Counted from the first letter of the stretch, positions 8,103-15,739 are shown. The stretch: DNA of 25,591 nt from an uncultured Lachnospiraceae bacterium (GCA_949076555.1 CARUOB010000046.1:1-25591), one strand, 5' to 3'. Numbers and translations are program-made. The notes: generated from the sequence alone by a model not told the origin.

Positions 8103-8116
8103 ACGCGCCCCCCTTA

Positions 8117-8986
8117 TCAGAGCAGTCTGCCGTTCCAAAACGCTGTCACAAAAACCGCGCACGCCGTTTCCTCTTCCTTTATGGCGGCCGCCGCTTTCTC
8201 AGCCGTTTCCTCCTCTTTATAAATGCCAAACACGGTGGGTCCGCTGCCGCTCATCAGCGCATTTTCCGCCCCCAGCTTACACATCCTGCGTTTCAGTTTG
8301 TCGATAACGGGGTACTCCTCTACGGTAACCGTCTCCAGCACATTTCCCATCCTGTCCGTGATCCCTTTTAAATCTCCCGCCGCAAGCGCCGCCGCCATCC
8401 CGTCGATATCCGGGTGAAAAGGCAGCCTGTCCGCCTGCAAATGTCCGTAAACAAACGCCGTGGACACATCGATATCCGGTTTTGCTATCACCAGATGACA
8501 GGTCGGCGGCTCAGGCAGCGGCGTCAAAATTTCCCCGATGCCCTCCGACAGCATCGTCCCGCCCTGAACGCAGTAAGGAATGTCCGCCCCCAGCGCCACG
8601 CCAATCTCTTTTAGTTCCTCCACGGAATATCCCATCTCAAAAAGTTCATTCAGTCCCCGCAGGGCCGCCGCCGCATCCGCACTGCCGCCAGCCATCCCCG
8701 CCGCAATGGGAATCCGTTTCTGCAAGGTGATAGAAACACCCTCACGGATCTGTCTTCTCCCCATCAACAGCGCCGCCGCCCGGTAAACCAGATTGTTTTC
8801 GTCCGCCAGAAGATCTGACCCCTCTATCAGGAAACCGATTCCCGGCTCCTCACGCTTCTCAAACGTCAGGTCATCACAGATATCCACGGTTTGCATAATC
8901 ATCTTTACCTCGTGATAACCGTCAGGTCTGCGCCGCAGCACATCCAGTCCCAGATTAATTTTCGCGTAGGCTTTCTGTCTTATCAT
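8117..8986 (-). CDS. ispE: 4-(cytidine 5'-diphospho)-2-C-methyl-D-erythritol kinase
   Basis: GHMP-family kinase that phosphorylates the 2-hydroxyl of CDP-methylerythritol with ATP, in the MEP pathway to isoprenoids, including the undecaprenyl carrier for the cell wall. The protein has 289 residues, the usual size. Visible motifs are AKINLGLDVLRRRPDGYHEV (8-27), the ATP-binding loop PIAAGMAGGSADAAAAL at about 93-109, and the C-terminal MSGSGPTVFGIY loop. GADIPYCV is the usual substrate-binding segment. A GGGAG site precedes the ATG at 8986. It is the first gene of the group ending at DUF1934. Its promoter is at 9079-9107. Confidence 0.97.
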   Translation of the reverse strand: MIRQKAYAKINLGLDVLRRRPDGYHEVKMIMQTVDICDDLTFEKREEPGIGFLIEGSDLLADENNLVYRAAALLMGRRQIREGVSITLQKRIPIAAGMAGGSADAAAALRGLNELFEMGYSVEELKEIGVALGADIPYCVQGGTMLSEGIGEILTPLPEPPTCHLVIAKPDIDVSTAFVYGHLQADRLPFHPDIDGMAAALAAGDLKGITDRMGNVLETVTVEEYPVIDKLKRRMCKLGAENALMSGSGPTVFGIYKEEETAEKAAAAIKEEETACAVFVTAFWNGRLL

Positions 8987-9066
8987 AGCAGCTCCCTATG
9001 TTTCGCTGACCCCGCTGTCAGCCCTTTTTCTGTTCTCTGTTTTTCTCCTGTAACAGTCAATGTACT

Positions 9067-9102
9067 TTGTATACAAGGATTGTACTTAATTTTGTACAAA
9101 AT
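9067..9102. promoter_or_regulatory. Two palindromes, probable GntR-family operator sites
   Basis: ATTTTGTACAAAAT (9089-9102) is a perfect 14-base palindrome filling the promoter spacer, and TTGTATACAA (9067-9076) is a perfect 10-base palindrome just past the -10. Both have the GT/AC half-sites usual for GntR-family operators. Their centres are 24 bases apart. A further TTGTAC lies between them at 9080-9085. A bound repressor here would block RNA polymerase. The assignment to the GntR protein at 7407-8102 is inferred from position. Confidence 0.55.
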
Positions 9103-9107
9103 GTCAA
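9079..9107 (-). promoter_or_regulatory. Near-consensus sigma-A promoter of ispE
   Basis: On the minus strand the -35 is TTGACA (9102-9107, perfect), the spacer is 17 bases, and the -10 is TACAAT (9079-9084, five of six). It lies about 90 bases upstream of the ispE start and should drive ispE, gntR and perhaps the genes after them. Confidence 0.8.
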
Positions 9108-9188
9108 GCGCCACCTCCCCACACACACGGGCTTCACCGCAAGGCATGGCTTTTTATGGAATTTTTTGATTTTCTGTGCCTTTCCTTC

Positions 9189-9219
9189 TAATTTAATTAG
9201 GAAAATGGTACGATATAAA
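9189..9219 (+). promoter_or_regulatory. Possible promoter of the unknown gene at 9298
   Basis: TATAAA (9214-9219) is a usable -10 but no good sigma-A -35 sits at the right distance. Read as a sigma-D type site, TAAT (9189-9192), 16 bases and TACGATAT (9209-9216) resemble TAAA-N15-GCCGATAT. The match is partial, so the sigma factor is uncertain. Confidence 0.3.
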
Positions 9220-9241
9220 TATTAGAAAAAGGAGATTGCCC

Positions 9242-9307
9242 ATGTGGCAGTCTTTTCGCAACCACAAATATACAAATTTTTCCAAGGAGGGATACCCATG
9301 GGCGTAA
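9242..9307 (+). CDS. Possible 21-residue leader peptide overlapping the next gene
   Basis: ATG at 9242 follows an AAAAAGGAGA site at good spacing and opens a 21-codon frame ending TAA at 9305-9307, ten bases past the main ATG at 9298. Its second codon is Trp and the peptide is rich in aromatic and basic residues. Translation through it would cover the Shine-Dalgarno of the next gene. It could equally be chance, or the same site may serve a GTG at 9244 that is in frame with the main gene. Confidence 0.3.
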   Translation: MWQSFRNHKYTNFSKEGYPWA

Positions 9308-9960
9308 ATGGAATTACAGGAGCAGGCACTAACGCTTACGAAGCTCTTACTACCACGCAGACAGAAAACAAGCCTGTTGAAGAGGTAAAGGACAACACCG
9401 CCAATAAGGGCGAAAACGGTGTGGTTTACGAGCCTTCAAAGGACAGTGTCAACATACCTGTGAAAAAGTATGTACAGAACACAGAACTTGTAAATAAGAT
9501 GAAAGCCGACGCTGACGCACACACAAAGCAGTTGCAGAACATTGTGCAGCAGTTGATGACCAAGCAGAGTCAGGCCTCCGGCATTGCGAACGGCGATATG
9601 TGGAAATTCCTTGCCAGCGGCAAGTTTGAAGTGGATGAGGCTACCAAACTGCAGGCGCAGGAGGATGTTTCCGAGGACGGCTACTGGGGCGTAAAGCAGA
9701 CTTCCGGCAGAATCCTTGATTTCGCAACGGCTCTGACGGGCGGCGACCCGAGCAAGATTGAAGACATGCGCGAAGCTTTCAAGAAAGGCTACGAGCAGGC
9801 TGAGAAGACTTGGGGCGGCGAGCTTCCCGAAATCTCCAAGAAGACTTACGACGCTGTTATGGCAGGCTTTGACAAGATGGCTGAGGATGCGGCCGCACAG
9901 AACAATGCCACGCAGGATATTTTAAATCAGGCAGGCGCCGGACAGATCGCTTCCAACTAA
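9298..9960 (+). CDS. Uncharacterised conserved protein (possible DUF5610-type relative)
   Basis: A 220-residue soluble protein with no signal peptide or membrane segment. The first 65 residues are low complexity and rich in Asn, Thr, Glu and Lys (MGVNGITGAGTNAYEAL). The rest (about 66-220) is predicted helical, with DMWKFLASGKFEVDEATKLQ, SEDGYWGVKQTSGRILDFAT and KTWGGELPEISKKTYDAVM. I recall similar proteins in other Lachnospiraceae, sometimes annotated with DUF5610 or misnamed as a hydrogenase component; this is memory, not a search. A perfect AAGGAGGG site precedes ATG 9298, chosen over the in-frame GTG 9244. It stands alone between a divergent promoter region and a strong terminator. The disordered start with a helical rest is like an export-machinery substrate, but that is a guess. 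Confidence 0.85.
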   Translation: MGVNGITGAGTNAYEALTTTQTENKPVEEVKDNTANKGENGVVYEPSKDSVNIPVKKYVQNTELVNKMKADADAHTKQLQNIVQQLMTKQSQASGIANGDMWKFLASGKFEVDEATKLQAQEDVSEDGYWGVKQTSGRILDFATALTGGDPSKIEDMREAFKKGYEQAEKTWGGELPEISKKTYDAVMAGFDKMAEDAAAQNNATQDILNQAGAGQIASN

Positions 9961-9980
9961 ACAGGAATGAAGAAAAATAA

Positions 9981-10009
9981 AGGAATCGGGTTACGCCCGG
10001 TTCCTTTTC
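9981..10009 (+). terminator. Strong rho-independent terminator after the unknown gene
   Basis: AGGAATCGGG (9981-9990) pairs with CCCGGTTCCT (9996-10005), ten pairs with one G-U, over a TTACG loop, followed by a T-rich run. It ends transcription before the converging gene at 10032. Confidence 0.9.
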
Positions 10010-10031
10010 TTTACCTGTTTCATAGGCAGCA

Positions 10032-11633
10032 TTACAGCGCGTCGATCACACCCCAAATGCCCTGTGTTTCATAAACGGATTTGTAGTAGGCGACCTCGTT
10101 TCTGATCAGCTCGTCTATGACGCGCATGCCCAGAAGCTCTACCGGCGCTTTGTCGTCCGTCATAATGAGATTTCCCGCTTCATAGGGAAGGAGATTTTCA
10201 GAAACCGTCTGCATCATGGCAAAGAGACTTTCGTCTGCGACAGTCTCCTTGTGTTTGTTCAGGTTCTCTAATATCTGCGGGTTGTCGGAGGCGAAAAGTT
10301 CCCTGTTGGTAGAGCCCTTCACATCCACCGTGTAAATCTCCCCAAAAACACTGCCGATGGTATCGGAAAGGTAGGCGTTGATGCTGTCCGCCCCGCTGCC
10401 GCGCATATTCATGTTGACCACCATCACGCCGTCCTTGGCAAGATGCTCCTTCACCAATGTAAAAAATTCCACAGAGGACATCTGAAAGGGAATCGTGATA
10501 TCCTGATAGGCGTCCACCATGATCACGTCATATTTGCCGTCGATCGCATTCAAATAGGCCCTGCCGTCATAGGTGGCCACCGGCACATCCCCCGGCAGTT
10601 CAAAATAAGTCCGCGCCAGCTCCGTGATCTTCTCATCGATCTCCACGCCCTCCACAGGCATGTCCCCGAAATAGGCGCGGCACTGATGCGCATAGGTGCC
10701 TGTCCCCATACCGAGGATCAGCGTCTTGCAGTCCGCCGGATCATCCTTTCCCGTCATAAGCGGCGCCGCCATGGCATAGTCGTAATACATGCCCGTCAGC
10801 CCCTCGTCCTTGATCAAAATAGACTGCACCCCGAAAAGCACATTTGTAGATAATACGACATTTCTGTCGTTTTCTTTCACCTGCAGATAATTGTAAACAG
10901 ACTCTCCTTCGTAAGCCAGATTTTTTTCCCAGAAAGCAAAGCTGTTCGACGCCCCGAAAATGCAGCACAGAATAAAGATGACCGCCGCCGCTGCGCTCCT
11001 TTTTAGCCCGCTTCTTTTGCTGACAAAATAGATGATGCCAAGCCCCAGGAGAATCGCTGCAAAAATCAGAAACGTGACCGAAGTGCCCACCGCCGGAATC
11101 GATACAAAAGTCGGCACAAAAGTACCGATGATGCTGCCGATCGTGTTAAACGCGCCAAGCGTCCCCACGATACTGCCGCTGTCCGAAAGGCTCTGCACCG
11201 TATATTTCGCCAGAGACGGCGTCACCGTTCCCAGCAGGAAAAGCGGAAACACAAAGATTACCATGCAGGCCGCAAAAGCCGCCCAGATCAGGAAATTCGT
11301 ATTCACCGCAAAAATAAGCAGCGCGGAAATGCCTATAATAATATACTTGCCCACCACCGGAATCAGCGCAATCCACACTCCAGCAATCAAAATCCGCGTG
11401 TAGAGCCTGTCCGGGTTCGGATCTTTGTCCGCACTCTTCCCGCCGTAAATATTGCCAAGCGCCATAGCGATCATAATGGTGCCAATGATGATCGTCCACA
11501 CAATCTGGGAAGAACTGAAATAGGGAGCGAGCAGCCTGCTCGCCCCCAGCTCCACCGCCATCACGGACATACCGGCGAAAAATTCCGTCAAGTACAGAAA
11601 TATTTTATTCTTTAAAATGGATGATGTGTTCAT
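10032..11633 (-). CDS. Membrane-bound spermidine/spermine synthase-like protein
   Basis: A 533-residue fusion of an N-terminal membrane domain and a C-terminal aminopropyltransferase fold. Residues about 12-225 hold roughly seven or eight transmembrane helices, including an early FFAGMSVMAVELGASRLLAPY segment typical of this fusion. Residues about 240-510 form the Rossmann methyltransferase-like domain: LILGMGTGTYAHQC is the nucleotide-binding glycine loop, GVEIDEKI the acidic residue after strand 2, YDVIMVDAYQD the catalytic-acid region, and TDDKAPVELL the C-terminal family motif. Similar fusions are common in bacteria, and their real substrate is often unknown. No S-adenosylmethionine decarboxylase gene is nearby, so a polyamine role is not certain. 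Its promoter is at 11691-11719. Confidence 0.88.
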   Translation of the reverse strand: MNTSSILKNKIFLYLTEFFAGMSVMAVELGASRLLAPYFSSSQIVWTIIIGTIMIAMALGNIYGGKSADKDPNPDRLYTRILIAGVWIALIPVVGKYIIIGISALLIFAVNTNFLIWAAFAACMVIFVFPLFLLGTVTPSLAKYTVQSLSDSGSIVGTLGAFNTIGSIIGTFVPTFVSIPAVGTSVTFLIFAAILLGLGIIYFVSKRSGLKRSAAAAVIFILCCIFGASNSFAFWEKNLAYEGESVYNYLQVKENDRNVVLSTNVLFGVQSILIKDEGLTGMYYDYAMAAPLMTGKDDPADCKTLILGMGTGTYAHQCRAYFGDMPVEGVEIDEKITELARTYFELPGDVPVATYDGRAYLNAIDGKYDVIMVDAYQDITIPFQMSSVEFFTLVKEHLAKDGVMVVNMNMRGSGADSINAYLSDTIGSVFGEIYTVDVKGSTNRELFASDNPQILENLNKHKETVADESLFAMMQTVSENLLPYEAGNLIMTDDKAPVELLGMRVIDELIRNEVAYYKSVYETQGIWGVIDAL

Positions 11634-11690
11634 GATAAATTCGTCCCTTTTCGTATTTCGGCCCCGCCAAACTCACAAAGCCTATCTCAT

Positions 11691-11719
11691 AGTATATACG
11701 ATAACCCTTCATTTTACAA
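11691..11719 (-). promoter_or_regulatory. Probable promoter of the membrane spermidine synthase-like gene
   Basis: On the minus strand TTGTAA (11714-11719), a 17-base spacer and TATACT (11691-11696). It lies about 60 bases upstream of the start at 11633 in an otherwise gene-free 169-base gap. Confidence 0.6.
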
Positions 11720-11802
11720 TTCGGATTTCACCTGCTGCGCTTTTTACGGAGCGAAAGAGCGGCGACATAGAATCATTTCACGCCTTCGCATCCCTTTCTA
11801 CT

Positions 11803-13218
11803 CTAAATCCCGCCCTTAACGACCAAAATTTTATCCCCCGCCGAAATCTCCTCCGTCGGCAGTTCGTTCACTTCCTTAAGCTGCGCCACCGGCACATAAT
11901 ATTTCTTACCGATGTCCCACAGTGTCTCTCCCTGCCCCACAATACAGATCACCATGCCCGGCAGCTCACTGAGCTTATTTAAGTCGAGCGGTTCCACCCT
12001 GATGTCCGTCACCAGATCGCGGTTCTGCACGGAAAATACAATCACCTTAAACTGTAACGCCGCCTTCACATCCAGCTCATCGCTGTCAAGCATGGTCACC
12101 GTCAACTGCTCGATGCTGCTTCGCAGCTTATAGACACAGGCGGGCAGAATGTTCTCCGCCTCGATCACATACTGGAAGGGCAGCTCATTGACCGTGGAAT
12201 AAATGGACTTCGCGCCGCTCGCACTCAAATAAAGCGTCGTCACTAAAAGCGTTCCCGCAACGGCAATGCCGTTCTCCACAATGGTCTGCTCATCGATTCT
12301 GATCTCCCCGTCGGAATGAATGAGCTGATACATCGGCATCTCCGGATTTTGTATCCTCGTATGCTCCGCAATCTTACATTTTCCGCTTCCGGCAAGGAGC
12401 AGACTCTTAATGGGCATCTGTGTCGTCAGCGCCTCAATCTCCTTATCCACGCCGTAAACGTCGGAAATCACCTCCAGATTTTCCTCCTCGTAGAGGTGAA
12501 TATCCAGATCCAGCACCGGCTCTACGCAGAACACTCTCTCCTCGCCGTCGAAATCCTGACGCACTTCCACGTTACACTGTCCCAAGTGATACTGAATATC
12601 GGGAATCATATTTTCCCGGCATCCGTGGCACTCGATAATACCGCTGAACGGTACGGTATTCTCATACCACTGTGTTTTATCGTTATCCCCTTCCCCCTCA
12701 TAAAGGAAAAATGCCCGCATCTCACCCTGAATCGAAAGTTTCTCCTCCAGTGCCTTAAATTCCACATGGTCAAAACTAATATGATGCCATATGGTCTGGA
12801 ATACATTGGGCAGATTTCCCGTCAGCTCCATCTCTTCCTTCAGACGGAAAATATCTTTCTTATGCAGCACCAGCTCTATCACAGGATAGACGCACTTGCG
12901 GTACTCCACAGGTTCTTCATGGTAAAGATCAACCGCCGTCTCACACTCCATCTGCTCCTCTCTGGCAAGCGACAGGGAAACCACCGCCTGTACACTGAAT
13001 TTGCGCGAGTTAATAAGCCCCACCGTCAGATCCTCGATACAGCTTTCCGTCAGGATCGTGTCGCCATTGTTTACCCCTTCCATATTAACCTTTTCCTCAA
13101 AGGGAATCACCGCCTCCATGCTGGCGCACATCCCCTCCATGTCCGTCAGATACAGTATGGACACCACCAGCCTGCCCTTCAGGCTGACTACGTTTTCACC
13201 GAGGCGGATTTCCTCCAT
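11803..13218 (-). CDS. SPOCS (DUF3794) and LysM domain protein, SipL-like spore coat factor
   Basis: Spore coat-type protein. In Clostridioides difficile SipL binds SpoIVA and helps the coat encase the forespore. From ATG 13218 the protein has 471 residues. It shows repeated SPOCS domains: the first from the start (VVSLKGRLVVSILYLTD), another in the middle (about 160-240, LSIQGEMRAFFLYEGEG), and a third at about 310-400 (GIAVAGTLLVTTLYLSASG). The C-terminal LysM domain (about 425-468, VGQGETLWDIGKKYY, SAGDKILVV) likely binds SpoIVA or peptidoglycan. The frame stays open upstream, and RDANYLLSSKGEI just before the chosen Met still resembles the family. The usual first 30-40 residues cannot be recognised, so the start is uncertain (13218, or TTG 13308). 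It is near pyrD in the same direction. Confidence 0.82.
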   Translation of the reverse strand: MEEIRLGENVVSLKGRLVVSILYLTDMEGMCASMEAVIPFEEKVNMEGVNNGDTILTESCIEDLTVGLINSRKFSVQAVVSLSLAREEQMECETAVDLYHEEPVEYRKCVYPVIELVLHKKDIFRLKEEMELTGNLPNVFQTIWHHISFDHVEFKALEEKLSIQGEMRAFFLYEGEGDNDKTQWYENTVPFSGIIECHGCRENMIPDIQYHLGQCNVEVRQDFDGEERVFCVEPVLDLDIHLYEEENLEVISDVYGVDKEIEALTTQMPIKSLLLAGSGKCKIAEHTRIQNPEMPMYQLIHSDGEIRIDEQTIVENGIAVAGTLLVTTLYLSASGAKSIYSTVNELPFQYVIEAENILPACVYKLRSSIEQLTVTMLDSDELDVKAALQFKVIVFSVQNRDLVTDIRVEPLDLNKLSELPGMVICIVGQGETLWDIGKKYYVPVAQLKEVNELPTEEISAGDKILVVKGGI

Positions 13219-13380
13219 TATGATCTCGCCTTTACTGCTTAACAGATAGTTTGCATCCCTGCGTATAGTTACTATAAATCTATGCGCAGGAAGAGCAAGA
13301 TATGTCAATCCAGTAAACTGCGAAGAACGCCGAAGGTGCGTTTTGCGAATGGGCGCAGGCCAAACGATTCCCCCCCCCTG

Positions 13381-14283
13381 TCACATTACGCCCCCGATCA
13401 ACTCCGTCACGTTCTCAATCCCGTACTGTTTCATGTAAGCTTCAATTCCTTCCACCACCTCCACAGTCGTGTAAGGGTTCACAAAATTCATCGCGCCAAC
13501 CGCCACTGCACTGGCTCCGGCAAGCAAAAACTCAATCGCATCCTCCGCGTTTCCGATGCCGCCCATGCCGATAATCGGAATCTTCACTGCCTGCGCCGTC
13601 TGATAGACCATGCGCACAGCCACCGGTTTGACCGCAGGGCCGGACATGCCGCCCGTCTTATTGGCAAGCACAAACTTTTTTTTGTGAATATCAATCTTCA
13701 TGCCCGTGATCGTGTTAATCATGGAAAGAGCATCGGCGCCCGCTGCCTCCGCCGCTTTTGCCATCTCCGTAATGTCCGTCACATTCGGGCTCAGCTTCAT
13801 AATCACCGGCTGTTTCGCTTTTTTCTTAATCTGCGATGTGATATCGTAGAGGGAATCCGCCTTCTGCCCAAAAGCGATCGCCCCCTCTTTCACATTGGGG
13901 CAGGACACATTAATTTCCAGCATGGAAACGGACGTATCCGAAAGACGCTCCACCACTTCCAGATAATCCTCCACGGTTTTGCCGCAGACATTTACAATGA
14001 CATTGGTGTCATAATTCTTTAAAAATTCCAGATCTCTCTCCATAAAAACGTCGATCCCCGGATTCTGCAGGCCGATGGCATTTAACATGCCGCCGTACAC
14101 TTCCGCCACACGTGGCGTCGGATTTCCCTCCCACGGCACGTTCGCCACTCCCTTGGTCACCACCGCTCCAAGTCTGTTCAAATCCACAAAATCACAGTAC
14201 TCCATGCCGGAACCGAAGGTGCCGGATGCCGTCATAACAGGATTCTTAAAGGTAACTCCCGCGATTTTTACCTCTGTATTCAT
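13381..14283 (-). CDS. pyrD: Dihydroorotate dehydrogenase B, catalytic subunit
   Basis: Class 1B flavoenzyme that oxidises dihydroorotate to orotate, the fourth step of pyrimidine synthesis, working with PyrK as an NAD-linked heterotetramer in the cytoplasm. The protein has 300 residues. FKNPVMTASGTFGSG (12-26) starts the FMN barrel, and the catalytic base is Cys128 in EINVSCPN; a cysteine rather than serine marks class 1. GGIGNAEDAIEFLLAGASAVAVG holds the FMN phosphate site near the C-terminus. Its ATG overlaps the pyrK stop by four bases (ATGA), so the two are translationally coupled. The stop is followed by a run of nine G on the coding strand. Confidence 0.97.
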   Translation of the reverse strand: MNTEVKIAGVTFKNPVMTASGTFGSGMEYCDFVDLNRLGAVVTKGVANVPWEGNPTPRVAEVYGGMLNAIGLQNPGIDVFMERDLEFLKNYDTNVIVNVCGKTVEDYLEVVERLSDTSVSMLEINVSCPNVKEGAIAFGQKADSLYDITSQIKKKAKQPVIMKLSPNVTDITEMAKAAEAAGADALSMINTITGMKIDIHKKKFVLANKTGGMSGPAVKPVAVRMVYQTAQAVKIPIIGMGGIGNAEDAIEFLLAGASAVAVGAMNFVNPYTTVEVVEGIEAYMKQYGIENVTELIGGVM

Positions 14284-15056
14284 AGATCCACCTCCCCGGC
14301 TTCAAACACCGGCCCCTCCGTACAGATACGCGCATTGTGTACATGGGAATGGGCGTCCACCTTCGTCGTGCGGCATACGCAGCCAAGACACGCGCCCACA
14401 CCGCACGCCATACGCTCCTCCAGAGAAATGTATGCCTCAATCCCGTTCTCCGACGCATACTTTTTAATCGCCCGAAGCATCGGCATCGGCCCACACGCCA
14501 TAATCACATCCGCATGAAGCGCGTAGGCTTTGATGATATCCATCACGTTTCCCTTCGTGCCCACGCTGCCGTCCTCCGTCGCCACATAAACGTCGCCGTA
14601 CTCCGCCAGATCCTCTTCCAAAAAAAGATCCCTGTTCCGATAGCCAAGGAGAATCTGCTTCTTCTCATCCATAGCCTTTGCCAGCTCCAGCATGGGCGGA
14701 ATGCCGATCCCGCCGCCCATCAGAAAGACTCGTTTCCCTTTCGCCTTATCGACAGGAAACCCGTTTCCGAGGACGCCTAGTATGTCCAGACGGTCGCCTG
14801 CTTTACAGGTCGAAAATTCAGCCGTGCCCTTTCCCGCCACGCGGTACACCAAGCGCAGCCTGTTTCTCTCCCTGTCCGTCTCACAAATGCTGATAGGACG
14901 GGGCAGGAGCATACTCTCACCGCGGGGATAGACCGCCACAAACTGCCCGGGATGGGCGTTCTTTGCGAGCTTCGTCTCAAGCCACAGATCATAAATCTGT
15001 TCTCCTATCTGTTTTTGCGATAATACCGTCGCCGTTACTTTTCTCTTTTGCGCCAT
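14280..15056 (-). CDS. pyrK: Dihydroorotate dehydrogenase B, electron transfer subunit
   Basis: FAD and 2Fe-2S subunit that passes electrons from PyrD to NAD. The protein has 258 residues, the normal length. Its N-terminal barrel binds FAD (PRPISICE), GGGIGIPPMLELAKAM is the NAD-binding region, and the C-terminal cysteines 218, 223, 226 and 245 (CGVGACLGC ... ICTEGPVF) bind the iron-sulfur cluster. A further Cys228 follows closely. The start at 15056 has a GAAGGAAGGA site; the frame continues upstream through the multi-hairpin region but nothing there looks like protein. It overlaps pyrD. The gene is preceded by 173 bases of structured intergenic sequence after the ogt gene. Confidence 0.95.
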   Translation of the reverse strand: MAQKRKVTATVLSQKQIGEQIYDLWLETKLAKNAHPGQFVAVYPRGESMLLPRPISICETDRERNRLRLVYRVAGKGTAEFSTCKAGDRLDILGVLGNGFPVDKAKGKRVFLMGGGIGIPPMLELAKAMDEKKQILLGYRNRDLFLEEDLAEYGDVYVATEDGSVGTKGNVMDIIKAYALHADVIMACGPMPMLRAIKKYASENGIEAYISLEERMACGVGACLGCVCRTTKVDAHSHVHNARICTEGPVFEAGEVDL

Positions 15057-15089
15057 ATACGGTTCCTTCCTTCTCAGCTTCTTATACCC

Positions 15090-15213
15090 GCAGTGCATGC
15101 TCGTAAAACCTGCGGTTTCTCTCGCTCGCGGGCTTCGCCCTATGCATCCTTTCGGATAACCGTCTCGGCGAGCAAGCTCCCCTCCCCGTTTTTCCTCGGT
15201 CTGCGCACTGCTC
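15090..15213. repeat. Multi-hairpin intergenic element
   Basis: Between ogt and pyrK. GCAGTGC (15090-15096) can pair with GCACTGC (15207-15213). Inside are short perfect hairpins: AAACC/GGTTT (15106-15118), GGGC/GCCC (15130-15140), ATCC/GGAT (15146-15157) and GAGC/GCTC (15170-15179). CTCGC (15121-15125) can also pair with GCGAG (15168-15172) to enclose two of them. The density of hairpins suggests a structured RNA or a REP-like element; no known riboswitch is recognised. Confidence 0.5.
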
Positions 15214-15229
15214 ATTGCCATCACGTACA

Positions 15230-15739
15230 TTATACCACAATCTCTGACGCCTGTCTTTCCATTGCCAGAAGCCATTCCTTCTTTTCGATACCGCCCGCGT
15301 ACCCCGTCAGGCTGCCGTCCGACCCGACAACCCTGTGGCACGGAATAATAAGAGAGATGGGATTGTGGGCTACCGCACTGCCCACCGCCTGCGCCGACAT
15401 GGATGCAAGCCCTCTATTCTGGGCAATCCCCACCGCAATTTTCGCATAGGTGGTCGTGTGGCCAAACGGAATCGCAAGCAGTTCCTCCCACACTTCTTTC
15501 TGGAAGGACGTGCCTTTCGGTTTCATCGGCGGCGTAAAGGCAGGCTTCTCCCCGCTAAAATACAGAGCGAGCCATTCTTCCGTCTGGGCAAAGACAGGCA
15601 GGTTTTTCTCCTCGTGCTCCCGATCCAGTTTTGCCGCAAAATATTTCTGTCCCTCAAACCATAATCCCGTAAGGGCATGTCCGTCTGACGCAAGCACTAT
15701 CTTTCCGAGAGGGGAACTATATTCGTTCGTATATTCCAT
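15230..15739 (-). CDS. ogt: Methylated-DNA--[protein]-cysteine S-methyltransferase
   Basis: Suicide DNA repair protein that moves the alkyl group from O6-alkylguanine (and O4-alkylthymine) to its own cysteine. The protein has 169 residues. The active-site motif IIPCHRVVGSDGSLTGYAGG places the acceptor at Cys134. The helix-turn-helix that enters the minor groove (SFQKEVWEELLAIPFGHTTTYA, split in prediction around 78-99) and the Asn in AVAHNPISL are also present. Ogt type rather than Ada, as there is no N-terminal Zn domain. An AAAGGAGATG site precedes the ATG at 15739. It reads towards pyrK with 173 bases between. Confidence 0.96.
   Translation of the reverse strand: MEYTNEYSSPLGKIVLASDGHALTGLWFEGQKYFAAKLDREHEEKNLPVFAQTEEWLALYFSGEKPAFTPPMKPKGTSFQKEVWEELLAIPFGHTTTYAKIAVGIAQNRGLASMSAQAVGSAVAHNPISLIIPCHRVVGSDGSLTGYAGGIEKKEWLLAMERQASEIVV

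Larger units (their letters stand above)
8987..9297. other. 311-base divergent intergenic region
   Basis: Between ispE (minus) and the gene at 9298 (plus). It holds the ispE promoter and palindromes (9067-9107), a GC-rich spacer (about 9108-9150), an AT-rich stretch with the near-palindrome CTAATTTAATTAG (9188-9200), a possible promoter for the plus gene, and a small overlapping reading frame from 9242. Confidence 0.6.

Noticed and set aside
12316..13242. Long plus-strand open frame opposite the SPOCS/LysM gene
   Set aside because: Its composition is that of an antisense shadow (rich in His, Arg and Leu), and the minus strand carries recognisable SPOCS and LysM domains.
15057..15341. Upstream extension of pyrK to a start at 15341
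   Set aside because: The added 95 residues show no family match, overlap ogt and the multi-hairpin region, while ATG 15056 has a strong ribosome site and gives the usual PyrK length.
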